A DNA stretch of 64,000 bases, taken from positions 143,638 through 207,637 of the forward strand of contig NZ_MUKP01000004.1 in NCBI RefSeq assembly GCF_002081715.1. Direction: 5' to 3'. Source of the DNA: Nocardia donostiensis. GTDB lineage: Bacteria; Actinomycetota; Actinomycetes; Mycobacteriales; Mycobacteriaceae. This document shows, one piece after another, positions 1 through 7,452 of the stretch. Below the pieces are notes generated by a model, which did no database searches, had not been told where the DNA came from, and saw only the letters and a list, made by a program, of their open reading frames with translations. How positions within the stretch are numbered: the first letter of the stretch is position 1; the number at the start of each line of letters is the position of its first letter. The position numbers were made by a program, and so were the translations under genes.

Positions 1-735
1 GCTCCCGCATTCCCCGAGGGGCTGCTGATCACGCAGGACGGGTACTCGCTGGAACTGCAGGAACCTGTCGCCGCGGCAGGCGAGATCGATTTCCGGTTCC
101 GCATCATCGGCCCAGACCAGCGGCCGGTCACCGACTACGCCCCCAGCCACGACAGGGAACTGCACCTGATCGTCGCCAAGCGTGAGCTGACCGGTTTCTG
201 GCACGTCCACCCGGAGCGGGCCGCCGACGGCACCTGGTCGGTGCGACTGAACCTGCCCGATGCGGGCTCCTACCGGGTCTTCACCGATATCGCCCCGCGC
301 GAGCTCGGCCACAGCATCACTCTCGGCGCGGATCTGGCCGTCGCCGGTACCTATGCTCCCGAACCGATTCCCGCACCGGCCCGCACCACTGTCGTCGACG
401 ACTACGAGGTCGAACTGCAGGGCGATCTGATCGCCGGTGCCGGGCGCCTGCTCACCCTCACCGTGCGCAAGAACGGCGCCCCGGTCACCGACCTGCAGCC
501 CTACCTCGGGGCCTTCGGGCACCTGATCATCCTCCGTAGTGGTGACCTGGCCTACGTGCACGTGCACCCCAACGGAGAACCCGGTGACGGCATCACCGCC
601 CCAGGCCCCGACATCACCTTCCACGCCGTTACACCCGGGCCCGGGGTCTACCGCCTGTTCCTCGACTTCCAGCACGAAGGGGTCGTTCATACAGCCGCTT
701 TCACCCTGCCCGCCGGCACAGCCCACCAGCACTGA
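1..735 (+). CDS. Secreted-type His-rich protein, 5'-truncated by window edge
   Basis: An open frame runs from the first base to a TAG... TGA-type stop at 733-735, so about 244 residues of the C-terminal part are visible and the start lies outside the window. The visible part is rich in beta-prone segments and carries two HVHP motifs (around residues 67-70 and 183-186) and a C-terminal HQH. I recognise this as the kind of actinobacterial protein often found beside metal-handling genes, but I cannot name a family with certainty. The following MFS exporter and DUF302 protein on the same strand fit a small metal- or stress-response group. The His motifs could bind copper or another metal; that is inference. 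A GTG codon at 241 is internal and is not the real start. Confidence 0.75.
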   Translation, partial: APAFPEGLLITQDGYSLELQEPVAAAGEIDFRFRIIGPDQRPVTDYAPSHDRELHLIVAKRELTGFWHVHPERAADGTWSVRLNLPDAGSYRVFTDIAPRELGHSITLGADLAVAGTYAPEPIPAPARTTVVDDYEVELQGDLIAGAGRLLTLTVRKNGAPVTDLQPYLGAFGHLIILRSGDLAYVHVHPNGEPGDGITAPGPDITFHAVTPGPGVYRLFLDFQHEGVVHTAAFTLPAGTAHQH

Positions 736-781
736 CCATCAGGCGAACCCTGCCACCCCGCGAACACACCGAGGAGACCTC

Positions 782-928
782 ATGTGCGACTGCCGTTGTC
801 CATCGGCCCGCGCCCCGCCCCACCCCTCCCAGAAAGCTGTTCGAAGATGTTCACCTCGTTGTTCACCCACCGCGACTATCTGCGCCTGTTCACCGCCCAG
901 GTATCGGCCCTGTTCGGCACCGGACTGA
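782..928 (+). CDS. Possible cysteine-rich leader ORF overlapping the MFS start
   Basis: An ATG at 782 has a good ribosome binding site (GAGGAG at about 769-774) and opens a 48-codon frame beginning MCDCRCP, with three cysteines in the first six residues and seven or more in total. It runs past the likely MFS start at 847 in another frame and ends at 928. Only the first 20 codons lie outside the MFS gene, so the later cysteines may be chance. It could be a translated regulatory leader coupled to the exporter, as known for cysteine-rich short ORFs in mycobacteria. It could equally be an accident, with the exporter itself starting at GTG 784 from the same ribosome binding site. Confidence 0.25.
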   Translation: MCDCRCPSARAPPHPSQKAVRRCSPRCSPTATICACSPPRYRPCSAPD

Positions 929-2124
929 CCACCGTCGCCCTGGGACTGCTCGCCTACGAGCTCGCCGGCGCCGATGCGGCCGCCGTACTCGGCACCGCGC
1001 TGACCATCAAAATGCTGGTCTATGTGACCGTAGCGCCGCTCGTGGCCGCCTACGCCGATCGCTTCCCGCGCCGATTATTCCTGGTCGGACTCAACACGAT
1101 CCGAGCTGCGGTGGTGCTTGCGCTGCCGTTCATCGACCAGATCTGGCAGATCTATGTGCTGATCGCGGTATTACAGACCGCCTCGGCCGCGTTCACCCCC
1201 ACCTACCAGGCCGTCATCCCGGACATCCTGCCCGACGAACGCGACTACACCAAAGCGCTGTCGGCCGCCCAACTGGCCGCCACCATGGAGACGCTGCTGA
1301 GCCCGATGCTGGCAGCGGCAGCACTGGCCGTGATCAGCTTCCACTGGCTGTTCGTCGGTACCGCCATCGGTTTCGCGGTCTCGGCCGCCCTGGTGATCAC
1401 CACCCGCATCCCCGACGCGAGGACGGTCACCGAGAGCACCTTCGGAGAACGGATCAGCGTGGGCATGCGGATCTTCGCCGCGACACCGCGGCTGCGCGGA
1501 CTGCTCGGCCTGAACCTGGTGGTCGCGGCGGCAGGCGCGGTCGTCATGGTCAACACCGTCAACTACGTGCGCGACACGCTCGGCGGAACCCAGTCCGGGG
1601 TGGCGGCGCTGCTGGCCGCGAACGGTTCGGGCACCATGCTCGTCGCGCTGACCCTGCCACGAGTCCTCGAACGCCTCGGCACGCGCCCGGTGATGCTGGC
1701 GGGTGCGGCCACCTTGCTCGCCGGACTCGGAGCGGCCATCGCGCTGTCGACCGCAAGCGACGGCGACTGGCGCTGGGGCGCCGCGTTCGTGGTGTGGGCA
1801 ATGGTCGGCGCGGGGACAGCGGCCGTGCTCACCCCGACCGGGCAGGTGCTGCGCCGCTCCTCACAACCTGCCGACCGACCCGCGCTCTTCGCCGCTCAGT
1901 TCTCGCTCTCGCACCTGGCCTGGCTGATCACCTACCCGCTCACCGGATGGCTGAGCACCGCCACCGGTTTCACCATCACCTGGCTGACACTGGCCGTGCT
2001 CGCCGGCGGCGGGATCGTTCTGGCAGTGCGAATGTGGCCGCGTGAGGACCACATCGTCGCCGCGTACCGGCCCCGGCCGATACTCGCAGACGAACCCGGC
2101 GTACCGACGCACGCAAGGGCCTGA
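847..2124 (+). CDS. MFS transporter, putative efflux pump
   Basis: 425-residue integral membrane protein of the major facilitator superfamily, MFS_3-like (EntS type) by its N-terminal pattern LFTHRDYLRLFTAQ. About 12 hydrophobic segments alternate with short loops; the loop AAYADRFPRR after the second segment is the conserved MFS cytoplasmic motif. I chose ATG 847 because homologous transporters begin at this MFT segment; GTG 784 would add 21 residues of proline-rich sequence and has the better ribosome binding site. It sits 110 nt after the His-rich secreted protein and 102 nt before the DUF302 gene, so the three may be co-transcribed. The substrate is unknown; metal or toxic-compound efflux is inferred from neighbours only. 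Confidence 0.85.
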   Translation: MFTSLFTHRDYLRLFTAQVSALFGTGLTTVALGLLAYELAGADAAAVLGTALTIKMLVYVTVAPLVAAYADRFPRRLFLVGLNTIRAAVVLALPFIDQIWQIYVLIAVLQTASAAFTPTYQAVIPDILPDERDYTKALSAAQLAATMETLLSPMLAAAALAVISFHWLFVGTAIGFAVSAALVITTRIPDARTVTESTFGERISVGMRIFAATPRLRGLLGLNLVVAAAGAVVMVNTVNYVRDTLGGTQSGVAALLAANGSGTMLVALTLPRVLERLGTRPVMLAGAATLLAGLGAAIALSTASDGDWRWGAAFVVWAMVGAGTAAVLTPTGQVLRRSSQPADRPALFAAQFSLSHLAWLITYPLTGWLSTATGFTITWLTLAVLAGGGIVLAVRMWPREDHIVAAYRPRPILADEPGVPTHARA

Positions 2125-2226
2125 ACAGTCGGCCCCGGCGGGTTCGCCATCGCTGCCGACAGGCTGCGAGACTGGATTACCAGGTAAAACTGCTCCGATC
2201 CGAACGTCGAGAAGAAAGGAAGCACC

Positions 2227-2628
2227 ATGGAAGTCGCACTGTCGACCACCCTGAACACCACCTTCGACGACGCTGTCACCCGAACCAGGCAAGCGCTGTC
2301 CGAACACGGTTTCGGCGTGCTCACCGAGATCGATATGAAAGCCACCCTGAAAACGAAAATCGGGGCGGATATGGAGGACTACCTGATCCTCGGCGCCTGC
2401 AACCCGTCGCTGGCGCACCGCGCAGTCGGTGTGGACCGGCAAATCGGATTGCTCCTGCCCTGCAACGTCGTGGTGCGCACCGACACCTCCACCCAGAACA
2501 CGATCGTCGTCGAGGCGATGAACCCCGAGGTGATGGTCGCGGTGACCGAGGAACCCGGACTACGCGGCGTCGCCGCTGACGCCACCACCCAGCTTCAGGC
2601 TGCGATCGATTCCCTGAACGCTCGATAA
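2227..2628 (+). CDS. DUF302 family protein
   Basis: 133 residues matching the DUF302 pattern: an early FDDAVTRTRQALSEHGFGVLTEIDM segment split by a helix, then LGACNPSLAHRA and LLPCNVVVR, which are the family's conserved blocks with two cysteines. DUF302 proteins are small cytoplasmic or periplasmic alpha/beta proteins of unclear function that often travel with heavy-metal or sulfur-stress genes. The start ATG at 2227 is preceded by GAAGAAAGGA at about 2211-2220. It closes the group with the His-rich protein and the MFS exporter. Confidence 0.85.
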   Translation: MEVALSTTLNTTFDDAVTRTRQALSEHGFGVLTEIDMKATLKTKIGADMEDYLILGACNPSLAHRAVGVDRQIGLLLPCNVVVRTDTSTQNTIVVEAMNPEVMVAVTEEPGLRGVAADATTQLQAAIDSLNAR

Positions 2629-2870
2629 GCCCAGACCGCCTCCGACGAGTAGCAGGCCTGGGCGACCGATGCGCTGACGGTGCAGCTGTTACCCGGCCCT
2701 GCTGAGACAGACCTGCCTTCAGCGAACGAGCCCAGGATCCGATCTGTGCACGACGCTCTCGGCTCTCTGGCCTCCACTACCCCGGTATCGCCAGGCGGAA
2801 CTTACCTCGTTGAACGGCCCCCTACGGCGAGGACGACCGAGGGACGGGACAGTGCGCGGCGCCGCATCGT

Positions 2871-3680
2871 TCACTCGTGATCGGTTGCGGATTCCATCAG
2901 GCCATTCAGCAGAATCTCCGCATAGATATCGCCGATCTCCCGCGGTGACACCGGCCCGCTCAGGTCGAGCCATACATGCGTCCAGGCGCCCATGCCGATG
3001 ATTCCGAACGCGATGAGCCGAGGCGGGCCGAGTTTTCGGAATACACCCGCTTGCATACCGGCGTCGATCGCGTCGACGAAATATTGCTCGAATTCGTCAC
3101 GTTTGTGCTGGATCTCGGCGAACACCTCGCCGGACAGGAAACGCCGCTCCTGCAGGAACACCGCGATCTCGGATTTGTAGATCGACATCGGTTCCAGCAG
3201 CGCCTCCGCGACGAGTCGTCGCAGTACCTGCTCAGGGGACTGCTGACTATCGGCCAGCACATTGCGCGCACGGCCGAGCTGGTAATTGATGAACTCGTCG
3301 TGCACCCTGCGCAGCAGGTCCTCTTTGCTTTCGAAATGATGATAGAAGGCGCCCTTGGTCAGCTCCGCACCCTCGACGATGCTCTGCACCGACGTGGCCG
3401 CGTAACCCTTCTGCTCGAACAACCGGACCGCGCTTTCGAGCAGCGCCCGGCGCGCACCCTCGGGGTCGCGAACACGACGACTGTTCTGCCTCCCGCCGGT
3501 ACTCGCCGGCTTCTTGGAGTTCGCGACCGCTTCGACAAGGCTCTGAACTGCACTCGGGTCGTACCCACTCCGCTCGAACAGCTGCACCGCGCTGTCGATC
3601 AACGCCTGCCGATCACCGGTGGGCGCACGCCCCCGGCGCCCGCCCTGTCTGCTCTCGGTGGTCTTCGGTTCTCTCGCCAC
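2871..3680 (-). CDS. TetR family regulator with duplicated N-terminal helices
   Basis: 269-residue TetR-type repressor. The complete helix-turn-helix is at residues 77-120 and ends in the typical TKGAFYHHFESKEDLL recognition region. Unusually, residues 23-52 form a second, incomplete copy of the same fold start: the two 30-residue stretches share about 16 identities (both have ALxxSAVxLFExxGY and VQSxVE), but the first copy lacks the turn and recognition helix and is followed by a Lys/Arg-rich linker. I chose GTG 3680 because GAGAGAGG lies six bases upstream; ATG 3695 is the alternative and would overlap that ribosome binding site. The ligand-binding part looks ordinary. A perfect palindrome at 3768-3783, upstream of the gene, is the probable autoregulatory operator. 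Confidence 0.9.
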   Translation of the reverse strand: MAREPKTTESRQGGRRGRAPTGDRQALIDSAVQLFERSGYDPSAVQSLVEAVANSKKPASTGGRQNSRRVRDPEGARRALLESAVRLFEQKGYAATSVQSIVEGAELTKGAFYHHFESKEDLLRRVHDEFINYQLGRARNVLADSQQSPEQVLRRLVAEALLEPMSIYKSEIAVFLQERRFLSGEVFAEIQHKRDEFEQYFVDAIDAGMQAGVFRKLGPPRLIAFGIIGMGAWTHVWLDLSGPVSPREIGDIYAEILLNGLMESATDHE

Positions 3681-3767
3681 AATGCCTCTCTCCATTACGC
3701 CGTGAGCACCTTCTCCTGTCGACCCGGCGACCCGAGGGCGGCTCCAACCCCATGAGGTTACTTTGTA

Positions 3768-3783
3768 TACCAACGAGTTGGTA
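3768..3783. promoter_or_regulatory. Probable TetR operator
   Basis: TACCAAC-GA-GTTGGTA is a perfect inverted repeat with 7-base arms and a 2-base centre. It lies about 88 nt upstream of the TetR start at 3680. The shape and position are those of a TetR-family operator, so autoregulation is the simplest reading. No coding gene is visible on the other side until the tRNA, so no divergent target is evident. Confidence 0.7.
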
Positions 3784-4097
3784 GGCTGCAGGTTTTTCTA
3801 CAGCTCATATCCCCGGCAGCTACGCAAGGTACAGGACCTTCTTCCAGCAAGCCTGCACGCACAAACATTCCCACCAGAAATGCCGACACACCGGTCGGTA
3901 CGGAAGGTTAGCAGATCCACACCTGCACGGGAGCGGTTTCGGACCAGACTATCGAACCATTCCGCCCCACCTCAGATCACCACAACCCGGCCTCGCTGCA
4001 ACACCCCACGCAGCCACACAAACCGCCCCTGAGCTGCCGATTCGCCCTTACGAAGCCTACTGAGGTAATCTCTCTGAGCGGCCCGACAGGGCCACAA
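3784..4097. other. Non-coding stretch before tRNA-Pro
   Basis: About 310 nt between the TetR operator and the tRNA. The open frames here have no recognisable protein features. It presumably holds the tRNA promoter and perhaps the leader of a transcript controlled by the operator at 3768, but I see no distinct motif. Confidence 0.4.
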
Positions 4098-4174
4098 CGG
4101 GCTGTGGCGCAGTTTGGTAGCGCACTTGACTGGGGGTCAAGTGGTCGCAGGTTCAAATCCTGTCAGCCCGACCA
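4098..4174 (+). tRNA. tRNA-Pro (anticodon GGG)
   Basis: Complete cloverleaf. The acceptor stem CGGGCTG (4098-4104) pairs with CAGCCCG (4164-4170), followed by discriminator A and an encoded CCA. The anticodon stem CTTGA/TCAAG encloses the loop CTGGGGG, placing the anticodon GGG at 4132-4134, and the T-arm reads GCAGG-TTCAAAT-CCTGT. G after the anticodon agrees with proline tRNAs. A strong terminator follows three bases after the CCA. Confidence 0.97.
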
Positions 4175-4176
4175 TG

Positions 4177-4209
4177 AAACCCCTTCCGACCTGCATCGGA
4201 AGGGGTTTT
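4177..4209 (+). terminator. Rho-independent terminator of tRNA-Pro
   Basis: Left arm AAACCCCTTCCGA (4177-4189) and right arm TCGGAAGGGGTTT (4196-4208) form a 13-bp stem with a 6-base loop, ending in a T run. It lies directly behind the tRNA. Confidence 0.92.
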
Positions 4210-4581
4210 CTCATCAACGGGACGGTACTCGGATTCGGCGTGAACCGGCCGAAATCTCATACTTTCGAGCCCTGTCCGTGTGCCCAGCGCTCGAGGACCT
4301 CCGGGACACACTGATGGCCACCGAACTCGCCTGCGGGACCGAATTCCACGAACCGCAACCTGACAACTCGCCGAACTGATCACTCACGGCTCGACGCCAC
4401 AGCCTGATGAAACCCGGTCCGTGCCTGACGGTCCCCATCGCGCGAAATCCATCTGGCCGGCCGGAGCCGGCCGTGAACCTATGCTTTGGCGGCGGAAGCC
4501 CAGGCGGCGAACACAGCCCTGCCCACGGAAACACCGAGGCACAGGACAGGTATCCCCCGCCGTGGCGGGCGAGACCGATCG
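4210..4581. other. Stretch without recognisable genes
   Basis: About 370 nt between the tRNA terminator and the stop of the DUF6463 gene. Frames are open on both strands, but their translations have no recognisable domain and look like chance GC-rich frames. Confidence 0.4.
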
Positions 4582-5049
4582 TCAGGATGATGTCTCCACA
4601 CCTTCATGGCGTCGCAGATCACGCCGCGGCCGAGGTCCCGGAACCTTTTCCTCGACGGCGTGTTTGCGTGCCGCCAACCCGATCAACGCACCGGGAACGA
4701 TCGCGGCGAAGAAGGGGGACGGTCCGAGTAGGACACCGTCGAGAAGGCCCCATGTCATCAGTACCCAGCCGATCCCGGCGGGTATAGGCACACCGCGTTT
4801 CGCGAGATGCCACAGCAGGCAGCCCAGCAGGATCAGGGGTACGGCGAAGCCACCGGGTCCGGACCAGAACGTGACCGCATCGTCGACCGACGCCGCGTCT
4901 CGATCCAGGAACGGGACAGTCGACCACAGACCCCGGCCGACCCACGTGCCGATGTGTTGCCCTGCCGTGAGCACAAGTATCACCAGGTGACCGACGCCGA
5001 GCGTGATCATGATTGCGCTCGCCCAGCGGAGCATCGTGAGCGGGCTCAA
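4582..5049 (-). CDS. DUF6463-like membrane protein
   Basis: 155-residue protein with four hydrophobic segments (about residues 7-28, 62-85, 90-108 and 113-130) and a polar, charged C-terminal tail, matching the small DUF6463 membrane family. Function unknown. The start is TTG 5049, preceded by GGGAGAG and overlapping the TGA stop of the short upstream frame (TTGA). ATG 5034 is the alternative start and lacks a clear ribosome binding site. The overlap suggests translational coupling to the short frame at 5046-5165. A TetR gene lies divergently upstream and may control it. Confidence 0.8.
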   Translation of the reverse strand: MSPLTMLRWASAIMITLGVGHLVILVLTAGQHIGTWVGRGLWSTVPFLDRDAASVDDAVTFWSGPGGFAVPLILLGCLLWHLAKRGVPIPAGIGWVLMTWGLLDGVLLGPSPFFAAIVPGALIGLAARKHAVEEKVPGPRPRRDLRRHEGVETSS

Positions 5050-5165
5050 CGGTTCTCTCCCAGGTGGTCGACCAGATCGGCGCCCCGCGCGAGCGCGTGG
5101 ATGTCGTCGCCCTCGACGACACCGACCCGGTCTCCCTGCTCAGACCGGTAGGTGTCCCACTTCAT
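5046..5165 (-). pseudogene. Short ORF resembling the N-terminus of a fumarylacetoacetate hydrolase family protein
   Basis: A 39-residue frame starting at ATG 5165 behind AGGAGG encodes MKWDTYRS...DRVGVVEGDDIHAL...LVDHLG. This is the pattern of the first 40 residues of fumarylacetoacetate-hydrolase-family proteins, which normally continue for another 200 or more residues. Here a TGA stops it and the next gene (DUF6463) starts on the overlapping TTG. Either it is a deletion remnant that kept its promoter and ribosome binding site and now serves as a translated leader, or the resemblance is superficial and it is a genuine small protein. Confidence 0.4.
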
Positions 5166-5246
5166 CATCGCCTCCTGTGTTAATCAACATAGAAAGTGTT
5201 ACATGTACAGCCAGTGGCCCGCCAGCCATGGGTAGACTGCCTGACC

Positions 5247-5849
5247 GTGAAGTCTTCACGGGCCACCCGACGGGCGGAGATGACCCAAGAGAGCCGCAGG
5301 CTCCTGGTCGAAGCGGCCGCCGAACTGTTCGCCGAGCGCGGCTATCGGCAGACCACATTCGAGGACATCGCAACGCGATCCGGGGTGAGCCGCGGCTCGA
5401 TCCCCTGGCACTTCGGCAACAAGGAGGGCCTGCTCGGCGCGGTCGTCGAACACGTCGTGGCCGACCTCCGCGCCGACGACACGAACACACTCGGACCCAG
5501 CACCCTCGACGAGGCGTTGCGCGCGCTCGTGTCGTTCACCCGGAACCCGTCGACACAGCTCTTCGTCACGCTCATCGCCGAGGCCATGGAACCCGGCTCG
5601 GCACTGAACAAGTGGTACGCAAGCCTGCACGAAGCACTGCGCGCCAAAGTCCGCTCCTGGCTCCTCCAGGTCGATCTGCCCAACGGCGTGGACGCCGACG
5701 ACCTCGACACGGTCCTGGTCGGCGCGGTTATGGGCATCCACCAGCAGTGGCGCATCAACCCCGACGCCATCGACCTCGACCGCACTTACGCAACCGTCGG
5801 CATTTTGCTGCGCTCGGCTGGCATCGGCACACCGCGATCCTCGCGCTGA
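5247..5849 (+). CDS. TetR family transcriptional regulator
   Basis: About 200 residues. The N-terminal helix-turn-helix covers AELFAERGYRQTTFEDIATR and SGVSRGSIPWHFGNKEGLL; the rest is a helical ligand-binding domain. The start is uncertain: GTG 5247 keeps the basic N-terminal arm, while ATG 5280 begins right at the first helix. It is divergent from the short FAH-like frame and the DUF6463 gene. The spacer holds an imperfect inverted repeat TGTTAATCAACA (5178-5189) that could be its operator; this is tentative. Confidence 0.88.
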   Translation: MKSSRATRRAEMTQESRRLLVEAAAELFAERGYRQTTFEDIATRSGVSRGSIPWHFGNKEGLLGAVVEHVVADLRADDTNTLGPSTLDEALRALVSFTRNPSTQLFVTLIAEAMEPGSALNKWYASLHEALRAKVRSWLLQVDLPNGVDADDLDTVLVGAVMGIHQQWRINPDAIDLDRTYATVGILLRSAGIGTPRSSR

Positions 5850-5913
5850 ACCTGGCCTCACCGGCTCGAGCCCGTCCGGTTCCCGCACCTCGATGTGGTC
5901 GTCCGCAGAGGAG

Positions 5914-6234
5914 CTATCGGCTGTTGACAGGCCGCATCGCAGGGAGCAGCTGGCGCCCTGCGGCCATGTCGAGCAGGATCACAGAGTCGACACGCGGCCG
6001 TCTGCTACACAAACGCGAGGCCCCCGCATGACCAGCCGTCCGCTGCTGAACAGCCGACCACTCTTCGACGCCGACCTCCACCTCGATCGGCATGCTGAAG
6101 TCGAAGCGCTGACGATGCAGGCGGTATGCCTGCGCGCCCACGATGGTGCCGGCGCCGTCCATCAACGCCTGTGCGGCGCCCAGCGATGCCATGTCGCGCT
6201 CACGGGTTTCTACTCCGGCGCACTGTAATTCGTT
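5914..6234 (-). other. Unassigned open frame, possible gene remnant
   Basis: A minus-strand frame, read from about 6234 to the stop at 5914, contains a protein-like stretch including ALMDGAGTIVGAQAYRLHRQ and FDFSMPIEVEVGVEEW, flanked by sequence that looks random. There is an internal ATG at 6192 but no clear ribosome binding site. I do not recognise the family. It lies next to a clearly truncated monooxygenase gene, so it may be another decayed fragment; it could also be noise. Confidence 0.2.
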
Positions 6235-6353
6235 ATGGCGGCGTCGACGATGCTGACGTCGATAGCAGTCGGTGTCCCGCTCGCCGTCGTGCGCCCGTGT
6301 GGGATGGCGGCGAACCGGCAGGTAGCCCGGTCTACCGGGGTAGCTGGTGGTGC

Positions 6354-6698
6354 TCAGAGCACGACCTCGGCGAAGCGGTCGATCTGGTCAGGGTCGGTGC
6401 CGTAGCAGTACAGCATGGTCTCGTCGGCGCCGAGGTCTTCGAATTGTTTGATGCTGGAACGGATCTGGTCGGGGGTGGTGAGCAGGCCGGCGGCCATGTG
6501 ATCGGCGCGGCCGCTGAACTCGTAGTAGCCGAGGATCGCGGCGCGGGCCTGGTCGATCAAGGGTTGGGGGCCGAGGACGGCGTTGAGTTGGGCGACGATG
6601 CGCGGGGCGCCGGAGCGGCCGTGGTCGATCCAGGAGCGTCGGGCGAGGTCGAAAAGAGTGCCCGCCCAGGAGGGTGCGGCGGCGACCCGTCGACCTGA
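6354..6698 (-). pseudogene. C-terminal remnant of a luciferase-like (LLM-class) flavin monooxygenase
   Basis: About 114 residues of the C-terminal end of an F420/flavin-dependent LLM-class oxidoreductase are readable: SGRRVAAAPSW, HGRSGAPRIVAQLNA, LGPQPLIDQARAAILGYY, MAAGLLTTPDQI, and LGADETMLYCYGTDPDQIDR before the stop at 6354. Upstream the frame meets a TGA and similarity is lost, so the first two thirds of the usual 300-350 residues are missing. No start signal is apparent. This is a deletion remnant. Confidence 0.8.
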
Positions 6699-6764
6699 CT
6701 CATGCCGAAACCTCCAGCAGGACCAACATCACACCAGCACAACGAAATACAGTATGCACCTCGG

Positions 6765-7409
6765 TCACCTGCGCCGAGTGAGTACGACGCGATCCGCGAG
6801 CAGTTCCGGCTCACCCGGCGGCGTGAAGTAGATCTCCATGACGGTGCGGTCGAGTGATTCCAGCTTGATCAGAGTGCGCATCGGGATGGTCATGCCGATG
6901 TTCTGCTCGCCGGTGAGGCCGGGATCGGTGAAGTCACCGGTCATCGAGATCTCGGCCGCGCTGCCGCTGCCCTTGGCGCCCTGGTAGGTCATCATCATCG
7001 GCGACACACTGTCGACGGTCGACCACTCGTACCGATCGTCTACCGTCGAATAACCGAGGTGGCCTAGCCGGTAGTACGGCCGGTCGCCCAGCATTCCCTC
7101 GACCTCCTCTTCGAGGAAATTGTTGCCGGTCTTGCCGATCCAGCGCCACCGGGAGACCAGGTCGTGTCCACGCAAGGGGTTGTCGGGTGTTCCGCCCGCC
7201 ACGAAGGTCGCCTTCTCGACGTTCCATTCGCCGACGAGCTGATCGAGCCTGGCGTGGCCGGGATCCTGGTGCTCCGGAGCGGCGCCGGCAATCGTGATGC
7301 CGGTCTCGGCGACGGTGGACTCGGTGGCGGCCGTCCCGCAGGCGGTGCCGAGCAGTGCGATGGTGACGAGCACCGTGGGGAACAGACGGCGGAACTTGTT
7401 CGATGTCAC
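6765..7409 (-). CDS. DUF1579 family lipoprotein
   Basis: 214 residues. The N-terminus has a basic start, a hydrophobic core, and the lipobox LLGTAC, giving a lipid-anchored exported protein. The mature part matches DUF1579: LDQLVGEWNVEKATF, SRWRWIGKTGNNFLEEEVEG, LGHLGYSTVDDRYEW and MMMTYQGAKGSG. The family forms lipocalin-like beta barrels of unknown role. The start is GTG 7409 with AAAGGAA six bases upstream. The longer frame upstream is an antisense shadow of the SDR gene. It lies 43 nt behind that SDR gene on the same strand and is probably co-transcribed. Confidence 0.88.
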   Translation of the reverse strand: MTSNKFRRLFPTVLVTIALLGTACGTAATESTVAETGITIAGAAPEHQDPGHARLDQLVGEWNVEKATFVAGGTPDNPLRGHDLVSRWRWIGKTGNNFLEEEVEGMLGDRPYYRLGHLGYSTVDDRYEWSTVDSVSPMMMTYQGAKGSGSAAEISMTGDFTDPGLTGEQNIGMTIPMRTLIKLESLDRTVMEIYFTPPGEPELLADRVVLTRRR

Positions 7410-7452
7410 GGGAATTCCTTTGATCTGCGACCGCTCGGACTGGAGGGGTACT

